Assembly: GCA_963971425.1 (NCBI GenBank)
Contig: OZ020521.1
Location: 4,047,519-4,111,518, forward strand
DNA length: 64,000 nt
DNA from: Bryoerythrophyllum caledonicum
Lineage: Eukaryota; Streptophyta; Bryopsida; Pottiales; Pottiaceae
Direction of reading: 5' to 3'
Both the position numbers and the translations under genes were made by a program. Positions within the stretch are counted from its first letter, which is position 1; each line of letters starts with the position of its first letter. The notes beneath the pieces were generated by a model. The model saw only the letters and a list, made by a program, of their open reading frames with translations, was not told where the DNA came from and made no database searches. Shown here one piece after another: positions 42,796 to 53,410 of this stretch.

Positions 42796-43072
42796 GATTT
42801 GATAGGAAACCCCCCACGCTCAGACTTACCAGGTGGGGGAGGAGGTGGTGGGGCCAAAACCTGGCCCCTATTTTGTTTTTGGATGGGGCCCTAAATTTAG
42901 CCAAAGGGGGACTTATAGACTAAATTGAGGCCGTAGGCCCCAATTTTGTTAAAAAAAAGCCAAAAAAAGCCTCTGACCCCCTCAAAATGGGAAGGCTAGA
43001 AAAATGAGCCCATGCAATTAAGACGGGGCCCACCTCGGGTAAGCCCGAGCTTGGGGGTTTCCTGTCCGCGCC
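42796..43072. mobile_element. MULE-type MITE with 10-bp target duplication
   Basis: A 277-bp GC-richer element is bounded by the direct repeat CTTATCAAGC (42786-42795 and 43073-43082). Its subterminal inverted repeats of about 35 bp start at AGGAAACCCCC on both ends (42804 and 43063 inward) and continue with imperfect GCTC(A/G)G(A/G)CTTACC. A 9-11-bp duplication is the mark of Mutator-like elements. The interior (GGGGCC-rich) has no ORF. A related GC-rich segment may be at 49860-50040. Confidence 0.65.
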
Positions 43073-43082
43073 CTTATCAAGC

Positions 43083-43669
43083 TTGTGGAATGGACTACCC
43101 AAAAGAAAGCATCGTCTGGATTCTAGTACTGAAATTACCATGATGTTTGAAGCTGAAATTTTTTCTTCTCGAAGCCGAAGTTGCTACACAGACAGACTTA
43201 TTTCCGATCACCGATAAACCCTAAACCTTACCCCCCAGGACCAAGTGTGGGGGCAATTTTCTTCACTTTGACTATAATTATCTTTCAATCTATATGGTAA
43301 ACATTCACAATTTTTTTTATCACATCTAAGTTTAGAAGAAAATTGTACAGTTCTATTCTCATGAAGTTCATCTTGGCAGTTTTTAATCAATGGAGAAGAG
43401 ATTACTTTGAAATGCCTCGGTGCTTCAGAGGTTTAACCCTGTACTCTCTTAAATTTGCATGTTTCCTTTCATATTTTCACCATCCAAGTTCACTGCACGC
43501 TGAAGTCACAAACTGTAGATGCAGCACAGGTTAGTACATTTGCCAAAACGGTACTTAAAAGAAGATGGACCATGTAGTGACAGTACAGTAGTACATTAGG
43601 GGTACAGTAGCGGAGTGGGATTAAGTTAGCGGTACTCGCTTATAATTAGGGGGGTGAGAGCACCAAATC
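43083..43669. other. No recognisable gene
   Basis: Short open stretches only. A small cluster of GTACAGTAG motifs occurs at 43580-43612, without paired ends. Confidence 0.35.
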
Positions 43670-43893
43670 TTTTTTTTTTTTTTTTTTTTTTTTTTGACAC
43701 AAATGAAAGAATTCATTGCAGAAAGGTCAGTGGCACAAACAAGGGCACCCCACCAGGACCGGCGAGGGCCAGCAAGAGGGCACACAGGCTCACGGGCACC
43801 AAAGCAAAAAGAAACAACAAATATCACACAACCACAAGTACAGAGAGAAAAAAGAGGAGAAAAAAGAAAAAAGAAAAAAGAAAAAGGAGAAAA

Positions 43894-46800
43894 CTACGTA
43901 ACGCTACTGTCTCTAAAGCTAGGACCGGTGATGTTCCACTGTGGGCGGTCGCCGACCCACTGCCCAACCACCGAATTGCTACACCAAGACTCCTTGAAGG
44001 CAACAAGTTGTTTGCCAGCCTTAGACGGATTTTTGGTGCGGCATTCCTGCACTTTATGCCAAGCGGCACGACCATTATCCACAACTCCTAACCAGAGCTT
44101 AATAGCTCTTTTTTCATCGCTCCAGTGGACGCCATTGAATGCAGCGTCATTGCGCTCTTGCCAGATGGTCCACGTCACAGTACCGCGAAGAAGGAGCCAG
44201 ACTCTACTCACTTTCTTGAACCTCTTCGGGGTACGATGGGCAAAGATACTTTGCTTCCAAGTAAATGAGGGACAAAAGGGTCTGTCCTCCGACTCTTGGG
44301 TGGAGGCAAGAGACCCGACAGGGTTACTCCTATCATCATTAGCTTGCTGGGAGCTACAGTTATGGCTCCTGTTCCTGACTCGGGGGCCTTGATTTCTACT
44401 ATGCTGCCTGTCGTGCATGGAGGAAGTCGTCATTGACGACGCATGATCCTGGCTGTTCAGGCGTCTATTAAGATCAGGAATGGTAACTCGGCTTTTGGGA
44501 TGTGTCCGCTGCCGCTCTTGTTCCGTGGCCAGCCCGCTCCGCGTACATGGCATGGTCCTTGTCCTCAGGTTACGACTTTTGGGGGCGATCATGCCCATGA
44601 GATTGTCTGCCCACGACCATGCTTTTTGAGCTGCATTACACTCCCAAAATCTATGAAGCACCGTTTCCTGAAGGCCTTGAAGGCAAACAGGACAACATTG
44701 GTCGACTCCTTCGTTGACTCGCCCCCTCCACACGTTCACCGCCACCGCCTTATGCCAAATCATCCACAATAATCCCGCTTCTTTCCTTACTCTACTAGCA
44801 TCCCAAACATTCGCCCATCGTAGTTTGAAAGTTTCGGGAAGGATCCCTGTCCACTTCTTCACCACCACAGGCGGAATCTGGTGTCTATCTCTAAGCCACT
44901 GTCGACCTCTCCTGGAGGTATACTCCATAAAAGGAGTACCGCCCAGCCACCTGTAGCGCAATGGATCCCAGTCGAGTTTGTCAACTCTACCATAGTACAG
45001 CCATATCTCTGTGGACTTAGGTCCTCTAATAATTTTAACTACCCGAACTCGGCGCACAAAGCCTGGGATTACATTCTCGAGGTCGTCACCCATGTCGTCC
45101 CACGTAGCAGTGCTACATCTATTTTCATGTGGGATGAGCGCAAGCCTTCCACTGCTGGAGTGTGTCGTGTACAGGTCTATCTGAAATGGAATTTTGGACG
45201 TGAAGGTGCCCAGATGAGGGAGGTACCCCTTATCGGATCTACATACAGCCATTGGGACAGCAGCTACCTCGTCCAAGAATATTCCCACCCATTCTCCATG
45301 GTCTACATACGAAGATGGTTTTGCCACCACGGCCCCCCATGCAAGCTGACTTGACGCCAGAATCGTTTCCCACGCACCTGCCTCACTTTGACTCATACCA
45401 AACTCTGCTATTAGAGTCTCAAACGATTTCCATTGACTTCCATTCCATACGTCCCGGAAGCTCCTCAGCCCGGCTCTGTGAAGGTGTGACGCGCGGGTTT
45501 TAGAAAATCCTACACCTACGGCTTGAAAGTCTGGGCAATACCAGACACTACTGCTCAGGATTTCCTCAAAGTTGGTCGGTGAGACGTAGTTGGTCATCTC
45601 CAGCATCGTTTTCCAAGCGGTTGCCACCCTATTCCACACTATGGAGCCTTTCTTCGTTTGATGGCCCCTCACAGTGAAGAACGATAGATCAGCTGCCCAT
45701 CGCCCTTTTGTGTATGGTTGACAACTTGATAACCTGTGTCTGAGCATGAGGTGAAGGTTAGAGGTACCTGGCTCTAATGCTTTGGTCATCCATTTGGTCA
45801 TCAGGGCGGTCACCGCTTCTTCTGGGTTGATAATATCCAGTCCACCTTTCTCTCGAGTTTGGCAGCATTGAGCCCAGTTCACACGAACTCTAGAGCGTTG
45901 GGCACTGCCAGACGCTAGGTAGTTCATAATCGTCGACTTGAGGCGTTTGACGCCTTTTTTTGTTCCACCCCAGATGGCCAAGAAGAAGAACAGCGTCCCC
46001 ACTAGCACGCTATTGACTATGACACTTCTGCCAATGGGGTTCAGTTTGGTGGAGCTCCAGTGGGTGAGTTTCTTCGCTAGTCTGGAGTGTAGGAAGGCAT
46101 CAACGTCCCTAGTGGATAGGGAGAGTCCGAATGGTGCTCCCAAAAGCTTGCTGACATCATCGTTCTCGGCCCATGTTACTCCAATCTGATCTGTCCATTC
46201 AGGTCGTAATAGATCATTGGCACTTTTCCAGTAGCCATTCGACTTGAACCAGTTAATAATGAGCCCCGAGGCTAGACAGAAGGAGTCAAGGAAGTAGATA
46301 AGGGTGCGGACTGAGGCTTCTTCCCCAAGTAGTGTGAATGACGTGTCATCCGCAAATTGAGCGAGTAGTTGTTGTCTGTTGCCGAATGGGAGGTTGATCC
46401 CTTTTATATTACCTCTTTCCATTTCTTTTGACACCATCGTATTTAGAGCTTCTGCAATGATCAGGAAGAGGTAGGGGGCGAGTGGGCATCCTTGTCGCAC
46501 TCCTCTCCTGATTGGAAAATTGGCTGATGGTTGGCCGTTGACTTTCACCGAAGCTCCCGCATCCTGAAACAAGATGCTAACCATGGCTATGAACTCTCGA
46601 GGTAGACCCAGCTTAGCCATCACCTTAAACAGAAAATCCCACTCCACCATATCATATGCTTTGGAGAAATCCAGTTTAAGGAAAAGAAGAGGTTGTTTAG
46701 AGGTTTCTGCCCATGCTATCGTCTCTTGAGTCAAAAGCAGATTATCCAAAATGAACCGAAGCGGAAGGAATGCCGATTGATCTGGTGATATAATAGCCAT

Positions 46801-48495
46801 TAAAATGGGTTGCAACCTTCTCTGTAATGCTTTGGCATAAATCTTGTAACTAATGTTCAACAAGGTAATGGGTCGCCAGTTGGTTAAGGCTGACCTCTCT
46901 CCTCCTTTGTGTAAGAGTGCAATGGTTCCGCGGGTGACTCCTGGTGGCAGTCGTCCCATGGCTAAGCTCCGCTGTACCATGACTGTGAACTCCTCCCCTA
47001 TAAATTCCCAGCAAGAGCGGTAGAACTCTAGAACGATTCCGTCGGGACCCGGCGATTTGCCCACCTTCATGTCCTCCATAGCGGCTTGCAGTTCCGATTG
47101 GCTGATTGGTGACGAGAGTTTCTTCTTCATCTGAGGAGAGAGCCGATCGGTGATGTAGCTCAGAGTCAATCCTTCCGCTCCTTTTGAGGCCGGAGTGGGA
47201 GGTCGAGCTGTATAGAGGCGGGAGTAGTATTGGTGGCAAGTATGTTCAAGTGTAGATTGGCTGGAGTGAGTTTGGCCTAGATGATCCACCAATTCGGTGA
47301 TGTGGGAGGCGTTAGAGCGCTCGTGGTGGGCCGCAAAAAATTCTTTCGAGCAACTGTCACCCACCTCCTTCCACTTGGTTCTGCTTCTCAGACGTTGCCC
47401 TGCCAACTTTTTCCTCTCAAAGGCTTGAAGACGACCTATCATGTCAGATGCTTGGGTTTGATATGCTGGATTGGTTGAGTCCGTTTGAAGCTGTTCTACC
47501 ACCTGCTCCATTTGTTTCCTCATGTTCTCTTCCTCTCTTCGAGCGTCTGCTGCTCGTTTAATGCAGAATTCTTTGTAGAATTTAACGCATCGACGAATTC
47601 TTCCAAAGAAAGGTAAGTTAGGGTTCTGGTCCCATATGCCCTTAATGGCTTCCTTCACGTCTTTTTCTGCGAGGAATGAAGCATTCATAACGTATTGTGA
47701 TGGCCGCTGGCTAGTTTGTTCAAGCCACAATTGTCTGAAGATCGGGAGATGGTCCGAATGGCCGCTATCTCCTAGTATTCTATAGTCACTCGCTACGACT
47801 GGGGAGTTAGGAGTTTGGAAAGAGTAGGCTCTGTCTAGTCTTGCCAGGACGCGCCGGCCGTCTCTGCGCCTATTATCCCAGGAGAAGCGAAGTCTGTTCC
47901 GTTTTGGGAATCGATCTGCGACTTGAAGGTGGGACAGTAGTTCCCCAAAGAGTCTCTTCTCTTCCTCCGTCCGGATCGACTCCTTACGGTTTGACTTGTC
48001 CGATTTGTGTTCGACGAAATTCCAGTCTCCCACCATGACCCATCGGCAGTCCGTTGGTAAAGATGCCAGAAGCTCTCTCCACAGTTCACACCTTCTCGTC
48101 GCCGTATGAGGGGCGTAAATATTCATTACGGCGAGATCGCCACCTGGGATCCCCTTAAGTCGAATCCATTGGGCCTCCCCTCCACCGGAATGGCCTGTGT
48201 CTGCCACTAGATGGGCAATTTTGGGCGCCACCCACATCCCTATGCCTCCGCTTCCAGCTCCATTCGTGTTGCTTTCATCGTTGTTGTAGGCTATACTCGC
48301 CTCTTGACCAAAAAATGACGCTCCTTGCCAGGTTAGGTTCCTTATCTCCTCGAATTTCTGACCTCGTAACTTCAATTCTTGGAGGCAGATGATGTCCATC
48401 TTCCTGAGATGCTTCTGAAGGTAATTCCTTGCCACTCCTACCCTATCCGGGTCGTTCAGACCTTGAACGTTGTGAGATAAAATGGCTACTTTCAT
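43894..48495 (-). CDS. LINE ORF2: endonuclease, reverse transcriptase, zinc ribbon
   Basis: 1533 codons. Residues of about 1-255 are an APE-like endonuclease: SHNVQG, CLQELKLR (catalytic Glu40), VGDWNF and LGDSGHSDHLPI near 241-252. A coiled-coil-rich linker follows. The reverse transcriptase spans about 480-780, with LKLDFSKAYDMVEWD (about 607-620), RRGVRQGCPLAPYLF and the catalytic FADDT (714-718, Phe in place of the commoner Tyr). The C-terminal part has a zinc ribbon, CCPVC...ETVLHRFWEC (about 1267-1286). It nicks target DNA and copies the LINE RNA by target-primed reverse transcription. Start ATG at 48495 overlaps the ORF1 stop as ATGA, so translation by termination and re-initiation is likely. 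No stop or shift is seen, so the enzyme may be functional. Confidence 0.93.
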   Translation of the reverse strand: MKVAILSHNVQGLNDPDRVGVARNYLQKHLRKMDIICLQELKLRGQKFEEIRNLTWQGASFFGQEASIAYNNDESNTNGAGSGGIGMWVAPKIAHLVADTGHSGGGEAQWIRLKGIPGGDLAVMNIYAPHTATRRCELWRELLASLPTDCRWVMVGDWNFVEHKSDKSNRKESIRTEEEKRLFGELLSHLQVADRFPKRNRLRFSWDNRRRDGRRVLARLDRAYSFQTPNSPVVASDYRILGDSGHSDHLPIFRQLWLEQTSQRPSQYVMNASFLAEKDVKEAIKGIWDQNPNLPFFGRIRRCVKFYKEFCIKRAADARREEENMRKQMEQVVEQLQTDSTNPAYQTQASDMIGRLQAFERKKLAGQRLRSRTKWKEVGDSCSKEFFAAHHERSNASHITELVDHLGQTHSSQSTLEHTCHQYYSRLYTARPPTPASKGAEGLTLSYITDRLSPQMKKKLSSPISQSELQAAMEDMKVGKSPGPDGIVLEFYRSCWEFIGEEFTVMVQRSLAMGRLPPGVTRGTIALLHKGGERSALTNWRPITLLNISYKIYAKALQRRLQPILMAIISPDQSAFLPLRFILDNLLLTQETIAWAETSKQPLLFLKLDFSKAYDMVEWDFLFKVMAKLGLPREFIAMVSILFQDAGASVKVNGQPSANFPIRRGVRQGCPLAPYLFLIIAEALNTMVSKEMERGNIKGINLPFGNRQQLLAQFADDTSFTLLGEEASVRTLIYFLDSFCLASGLIINWFKSNGYWKSANDLLRPEWTDQIGVTWAENDDVSKLLGAPFGLSLSTRDVDAFLHSRLAKKLTHWSSTKLNPIGRSVIVNSVLVGTLFFFLAIWGGTKKGVKRLKSTIMNYLASGSAQRSRVRVNWAQCCQTREKGGLDIINPEEAVTALMTKWMTKALEPGTSNLHLMLRHRLSSCQPYTKGRWAADLSFFTVRGHQTKKGSIVWNRVATAWKTMLEMTNYVSPTNFEEILSSSVWYCPDFQAVGVGFSKTRASHLHRAGLRSFRDVWNGSQWKSFETLIAEFGMSQSEAGAWETILASSQLAWGAVVAKPSSYVDHGEWVGIFLDEVAAVPMAVCRSDKGYLPHLGTFTSKIPFQIDLYTTHSSSGRLALIPHENRCSTATWDDMGDDLENVIPGFVRRVRVVKIIRGPKSTEIWLYYGRVDKLDWDPLRYRWLGGTPFMEYTSRRGRQWLRDRHQIPPVVVKKWTGILPETFKLRWANVWDASRVRKEAGLLWMIWHKAVAVNVWRGRVNEGVDQCCPVCLQGLQETVLHRFWECNAAQKAWSWADNLMGMIAPKSRNLRTRTMPCTRSGLATEQERQRTHPKSRVTIPDLNRRLNSQDHASSMTTSSMHDRQHSRNQGPRVRNRSHNCSSQQANDDRSNPVGSLASTQESEDRPFCPSFTWKQSIFAHRTPKRFKKVSRVWLLLRGTVTWTIWQERNDAAFNGVHWSDEKRAIKLWLGVVDNGRAAWHKVQECRTKNPSKAGKQLVAFKESWCSNSVVGQWVGDRPQWNITGPSFRDSSVT

Positions 48496-49436
48496 GAGAT
48501 ATTTTGGGGGTGAGAGGGGCTATCTTCGTTGTTCAGGGATTGCGGGGTATCTGACGTGTCTGTGGGATTCGACATCCTTGTTGATAGGTTTTGAATGATG
48601 TTCACCGATCTAGCTTTCTTCCTCATTGGTTGGACAGCAAGATTAGCGTTGATTTGGGATCGGCGACGCTGCTGGTTAGAGGTCCCTTCATCTGCCCCCC
48701 TCCCTTTCAATGATGTGCCTCCATTACGCCGATCCATGGTACGGGATGAGAGTCGGGGCCGGTGAGGTGAGGAAGAAGTATGTGTGATGTGGAAGCCCTG
48801 TTCTCTTAGCCATTCTTTGATGATAGGCGCTAACACCGCGGGGACCTTATAATTGTTGCGGCCTTTTGAACCAGCTGTATAGTATACGCCATCAAAGCCT
48901 CCGGACGTCGGGCCCGAGAATCTGAGGCTGTCTGATTTTCCGGTTCTTTCCCCTCTCTGATCCGTTGACTGTGACTTGGATAGAATCATGCGATTGAGGT
49001 CAAAATCTTGTCTTGAGTTGATGTGTTGTACTTGGACGCTTTGTGCCTGATCCGCCGGGTCAATATCGCCTTCCAGAATGTCCTCAAACCCTTGCGACCT
49101 TGCGATTCCTGTTCCGATACTTTGCAAGTTAGATGTTCCCCCCTTCCGAGAACCCCCTCCCTCATGCATCTTATCAAGTGCCATGCGAATGACTGTGTGG
49201 GCGGCACTCGTTGTATGCATGAGGCTGGGGGATGCCAACCTCTCCCCCTGATTTTCTCCACGATCGCTGGAGCGTTGCTGAGACGATGAGGCTGCTTGCT
49301 CCTCGTTTTGTATTGTTGGTTCTTGAGTTCTTCCTCTGTTGGGGGTGTTTGAATGTTGTTCACCTACTGGTCTGATTATGACCTGTGGTTGGGGTAGAAC
49401 ATCGGCACTTACACCAGGGATTGGCGGCAGCTGCAT
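48492..49436 (-). CDS. LINE ORF1 (C-terminal portion)
   Basis: 314 codons from ATG 49436, but the frame is open upstream to at least 49515 (…GESIIVPVDRNL), so this ATG is probably internal to a longer ORF1. The protein is Ser/Gln/Arg-rich and disordered-looking, with a small ordered segment GFDGVYYTAGSKG, then YKVPAVLAPIIKEWLREQGF and a basic tail (PMRKKARS). Neither the DUF4283-like domain nor the CCHC knuckle of plant L1 ORF1 proteins is visible, consistent with 5' truncation. It would package LINE RNA. It overlaps ORF2 by four bases. Confidence 0.75.
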   Translation of the reverse strand: MQLPPIPGVSADVLPQPQVIIRPVGEQHSNTPNRGRTQEPTIQNEEQAASSSQQRSSDRGENQGERLASPSLMHTTSAAHTVIRMALDKMHEGGGSRKGGTSNLQSIGTGIARSQGFEDILEGDIDPADQAQSVQVQHINSRQDFDLNRMILSKSQSTDQRGERTGKSDSLRFSGPTSGGFDGVYYTAGSKGRNNYKVPAVLAPIIKEWLREQGFHITHTSSSPHRPRLSSRTMDRRNGGTSLKGRGADEGTSNQQRRRSQINANLAVQPMRKKARSVNIIQNLSTRMSNPTDTSDTPQSLNNEDSPSHPQNIS

Positions 49437-49522
49437 GGGGGTATTAGTGAGGTTGCGGTCGACCGGAACTATTATGCTCTCTCTCCTCCGCCCATTCCAG
49501 AGGTTCCGGGCTGATCAAATCT

Positions 49523-50070
49523 GATTAACTTAGACGTACGGTGATTTAGTTACTGGTGTGATCAGGACCGTATTATTCCTTGCAACTTCAAGGAACTTGA
49601 TGTAACTTGTAAAATTCCATTGACCTATTTTCTCAATTTCAATATTGATAATTACAAATAAAACTAAATAAATCTAACTCCCAATTTCAAATAAATCTAT
49701 TTAGAAATACACAATCCACATATTAAAAATTCATTTTTTTAATGAATAATAATAACAAAGAAATATAGAGAATTGGTGACATCTTCGAGGAGCCACATTT
49801 ACACAATCAAAAGCCAAGCGGGATCTCATTATTTCATGTAGACTGATGTCACGGAGGGTGGGCCAAGGGTAGGCCTTTTTTTTTTCTGCCTTTTTAAAAT
49901 TTGAGGGTCTAGAAGCTTTTTTGGGATTCTTCTTGTCAAATTTGGGGCATGTGGCCACAAATTATCCTTGGAGGGCCCACCTTGGTCTAAATAGGGCTCC
50001 CCTCCAACATAATATAGGGGCCATGTTTTGTCCACATCCCCCTTCTTGTATCATCCGTCTAGTATATGGT
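49523..50070. other. AT-rich spacer and GC-rich fragment
   Basis: No gene. The segment at about 49850-50040 (GGGTGGGCCAAGGG, GGGCCCACC, GGCTCCCCTCC) resembles the composition of the MULE MITE at 42796-43072, without clear ends or a target duplication. Confidence 0.3.
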
Positions 50071-50074
50071 TTAA

Positions 50075-50962
50075 CCCCTAAGAGCCCAAGTGATGTGGGG
50101 CGTACGTTTTGGATTTTGGGCAGGTTTCTACCAAAAAAAAATTTAACTCTTATACTAGATTGTTTTTGATATGAGCTCCATGGAGATATTATTATTATTT
50201 TTGGATTCATAGTTTGAAAGTTAGTACCACTCAAAGTCAGAAATGGGGACTTCGGGCAGCTCCAAAATTTTGCTAGAAGTCTCTATTGTCATTTAAATTT
50301 TCCATACATGTAGAGAATATTACCTTCTTTGAAGGCGTCAAACAAATTCTCGTCTTTAGTGTAAAAAAACATTTTAGCACATTTTTACACATTTTGGGCA
50401 AGTGGGGTAAAAACTTCATCTTTTCTACATTAAACTGAGAGATCTTCATATTTTTCACTTTTTTATTTTCTCTACAACAATCTGTGGTGTAAACCTTCTC
50501 ATTGACCATTTAGATTATCATTATCAAATTTTGAAAGAAAATAAATTGTGAATTGAAAATTTTTGAACCTCCACTTCTTACACACTTGTTTTGAATATGC
50601 TACACCCCTTCTCTACCTCTAACACAATTGTTGTATACGGAACTAACATCATGCTCAACACAATGGTAAAAGATTTATACCTTGTGTAGTGCAAGAATCT
50701 AATATCAAGTGAAGTCAAAGTCTGTTGATCTACTCAACGTAGGGAAGAAAAAGAACAATTTTCTTGACTTCAAACACTATAATCTTTCAATCCATGCGGT
50801 CAAAGTGTATGAAATTTTGTGAGTATGTTACTTAGTAAGCCTTAATGGAGATCCTACTATCAAAAGGAGAAATATAAGATTTTATTTCCTTCCTTACTCA
50901 TTGCACTCGAATCAACATTGTTGAAGTGTTTTTGGTGTGAAATTGTCATGGGCTTTGAGGGG
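50075..50962. mobile_element. TTAA-flanked element, copy D
   Basis: An 888-bp element with left TTAA at 50071-50074 and ends CCCCTAAGAGCCCAAG and CATGGGCTTTGAGGGG. The right flank now reads TTTT, a mutated TTAA. It is colinear with copy C outside that copy's deletion and with copies A, B and E in the middle (GTGTAGTGCAAGAATCTAAT, GAATATGCTACACCCCTTCT). No ORF. Confidence 0.7.
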
Positions 50963-52206
50963 TTTTAGAGATCCAGCCAAGCATGGTAGAATCCCTTAGG
51001 GCTGGGATAAGTTCGGAATAAAATCTCACTCTTGCTTGAACATATCGAATGTTCTTTCTTTGAAACAAATTAACCCTGATCACCAAATCTGGGATAAGTT
51101 TCCTTTGAAGGGATTCCGGAAATGTTTGTCTTTATGGTAGGACTATCTATTTAATTTTAACACCAGGGGAATATATTTAAAATTCAGAAGGAGCGAAATT
51201 ATACTTCCCACTCGAACTGGGATACTTTGATACAGAACCTAGTCAAAATAGCGGTTATCACACTATTTACAAACGGTAATACTACAATTTAAGTTAGACC
51301 TTTAAACCCTCTCTATTCTTGCTAATATTGCAACTAGTGTGTTTACCAAAGACATTTCTAAAAATGAGTTAAGATTTCAAATTCATGGTCTTCTTGCCTC
51401 ACTTTATACTTTATATAGCAATCCTGTTTCTTGAAGTACATGAATTCATTAAGTTGGAGAGGATACAATTTTATGTCTAATTTTCTATGAATGTATTATG
51501 AGTTTCTTGTCAGTCCCAAAAGCTTGGATTGTAAATAATTCTTGACCTTTGCAATCGAATTCATTTTTGTTTAGTGCTAAAGAGAAAAATAATGAAAATA
51601 AAATTTTGAAAAAGTCAAAATTTGGAAAAAGAAGTCATGCATGATTAAGTGTTTGAAGTGACTAGCATTCTAGAAAACATGATAAGATATGGATAATTTA
51701 TGATTTTCTTTGAATTTTTTGGACACAAACATAAGTATAATATGTCACTGGTACAATAATACTAAATGAAATCAAGCCGTATAAATCCATTTGTTTTTCA
51801 CTGAGCCTGAACCTTTGCAGAGAGGTTTAAAACAAATTGTGATTTGGTGATGATATGTTGTTGGCACCACAGTTGGGGACTATCCTAAGTCCTTGTTTTC
51901 TAAGGAGCTCTAATGTTTCTTAATGGCCAATATACAAAGATTTTGAGTAGGAAATTTTTTACTGCTTTAAATTGGAAGTATATTGAAGGAATTATAAGGG
52001 GTGGCTAATATCTTAACACCGTGAAAATGACTTAAGTCCTGGATTGTTTTCTTCAAAAGAATAAAATCATCTTTGAAGAATTGAATCATTTGATAATATA
52101 ACCATTAACAACTAAAGCATCTCAAATTGGTTTGCATTCTTAAATCTAGGAGGTTAAATTGAGAAACAAATTGGCTTATTATGCTAGGAATACTATAGAG
52201 GCATTG
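50963..52206. other. No recognisable gene or repeat
   Basis: AT-rich sequence with only short open stretches and no motif that recurs elsewhere in the window. Confidence 0.4.
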
Positions 52207-52208
52207 TA

Positions 52209-52795
52209 CAATAGGGTGACATTCAAATTGGCCGTTTAGTAGTTCCAGGGATAGTGTCCTACACTGCTGCCAACTTTGACACCCTCCCCAAAGCTGAGAA
52301 ATTGTTATTTTACCATGAAAATTTGGGGACAACATCATCTTTATGTTGAAAACATGCATACTAAATTTCAAGTCCAGGAAACTTATACAAAAAAACTTAT
52401 GCAAGATCTACCAACATGGGATAGCTGTGAGAAAAGTGTCATAGCTGCCAACTTTGACACCCTCCCAAGAATTGAGGAAATTTTTTTTGCCCATGAAATT
52501 TTTGGAGCAAAAACAGTTTTATGTTGTTTGCATGTGTGGAAAATTTCAAGTCCAAAAGACCCATACAAAAAATAATATTCCAAATCTACCAACATGTGTA
52601 GTTTTGAGAAACAAAGGGGAAAACCATTTTACTACTTCCAACTTTGACGCCCTCCTTAGGATTGAGTTTTTGTTGATACATAATGAAATTTTTGGCACAA
52701 GATCATCTCTACGCTAGTAACATGTGGGATAAATTTCAAAGCCAAAAGACATACATAAAAAAAGTTATTCCATATCTATCAACATGTGTAACTAT
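52209..52795 (+). repeat. Left terminal inverted repeat arm with internal direct repeats
   Basis: Three tandem sub-units of about 178-190 bp run from the outer end inwards. Each has an AACTTTGACACCCTCC-like start, an internal (A/T)TTTCAAGTCCA(A/G) block and a CTACCAACATG(T/G)G end. The repeated blocks are the best candidates for transposase-binding sites. Open frames inside the arm are by-products of the repeat and mirror those of the right arm. Confidence 0.8.
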
Positions 52796-53204
52796 GATAA
52801 ACAATTTGAAGGTCATATTGAAAATGTCAAAATATCTTTGACACCTCATGCTTTTCATTGAACTCAATAATGTGAGTAAGCCACCAAACATAAATGCTTC
52901 TCAAAAAGATCAATAACATCTAAATGAAAAAGTGAAGAGGTGTTCCATGCAAAAGAATCCACTTGGCCATAAAGTGTGTATTAGACACATGACAAATTTT
53001 TTCTTCTAAATATCTATTGAACACTATGTAAAGGGAATGGTGTGTGTGATTTGTGATAGACTGAATGTTGAGACAATCCTCAAAACAGAGAGTGTTGTAT
53101 TGTGGGATGCATGAGTGTTGATTCACATTGGGCATACATGATGAGTGATTAAGAGCAAAACGATTTTTCATGTATACATACGGGCTTGTGTTTTGGCGAC
53201 CCTT

Positions 53205-53385
53205 CTCTCTCCTCTCTGCTCTAGCGCCTTGGCTCCCTTCTCTCCCCCTTGCTCTACTCCAGCCCTGTTCTCCTTCCTCTGCCAATTGTCACGTGTCAAT
53301 CCTGCAACCCCCTTTGCTCTGCTCTAGCCCCTTGGCCCCCTTCTCTCCCCCTTGCTCTGCTCTTACCCCAACTCTACTGCTGTAG
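53205..53385 (+). repeat. CT-rich imperfect duplication upstream of the transposase
   Basis: The motif CTCTGCTCTAGC(G)CCTTGGC(T/C)CCCTTCTCTCCCCCTTGCTC appears twice (about 53213 and 53317), separated by about 100 bp. It lies between the left arm and the transposase start and may be part of its transcribed leader or a promoter. Open frames over it are low-complexity and unlikely to be coding. Confidence 0.5.
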
Positions 53386-53410
53386 CTAGCATCACGCACT
53401 CTATAAGTTT

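Larger units (their letters stand above)
43670..49515 (-). mobile_element. L1-type LINE with intact ORF2, probably 5'-truncated
   Basis: A minus-strand LINE ends in a poly(A) tail seen as 26 T at 43670-43695. The 3' UTR before it is A/G-rich on the plus strand. ORF2 is 1533 codons and intact; ORF1 is open but looks truncated at its N-terminus, and the frame stays open to about 49515. A 7-bp repeat CAAATCT at 43664-43670 and 49516-49522 may be the target duplication, which would place the 5' end inside ORF1. The short duplication is the weak point. The dead copy at 36.5 kb and the 99-bp copy at 58.2 kb are relatives. Confidence 0.8.

Noticed and set aside
43654-44392. Plus-strand open frames (145 and 232 codons) over the LINE 3' end
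   Set aside because: Antisense shadows of ORF2 and the poly(A)-rich 3' UTR; low-complexity Lys/Arg-rich translation.
52276-52717. Matching protein-like open frames in both arms of the 52 kb element
   Set aside because: They mirror one another because the arms are inverted copies; no domain is present, and the internal DNA repeats explain the open frames.
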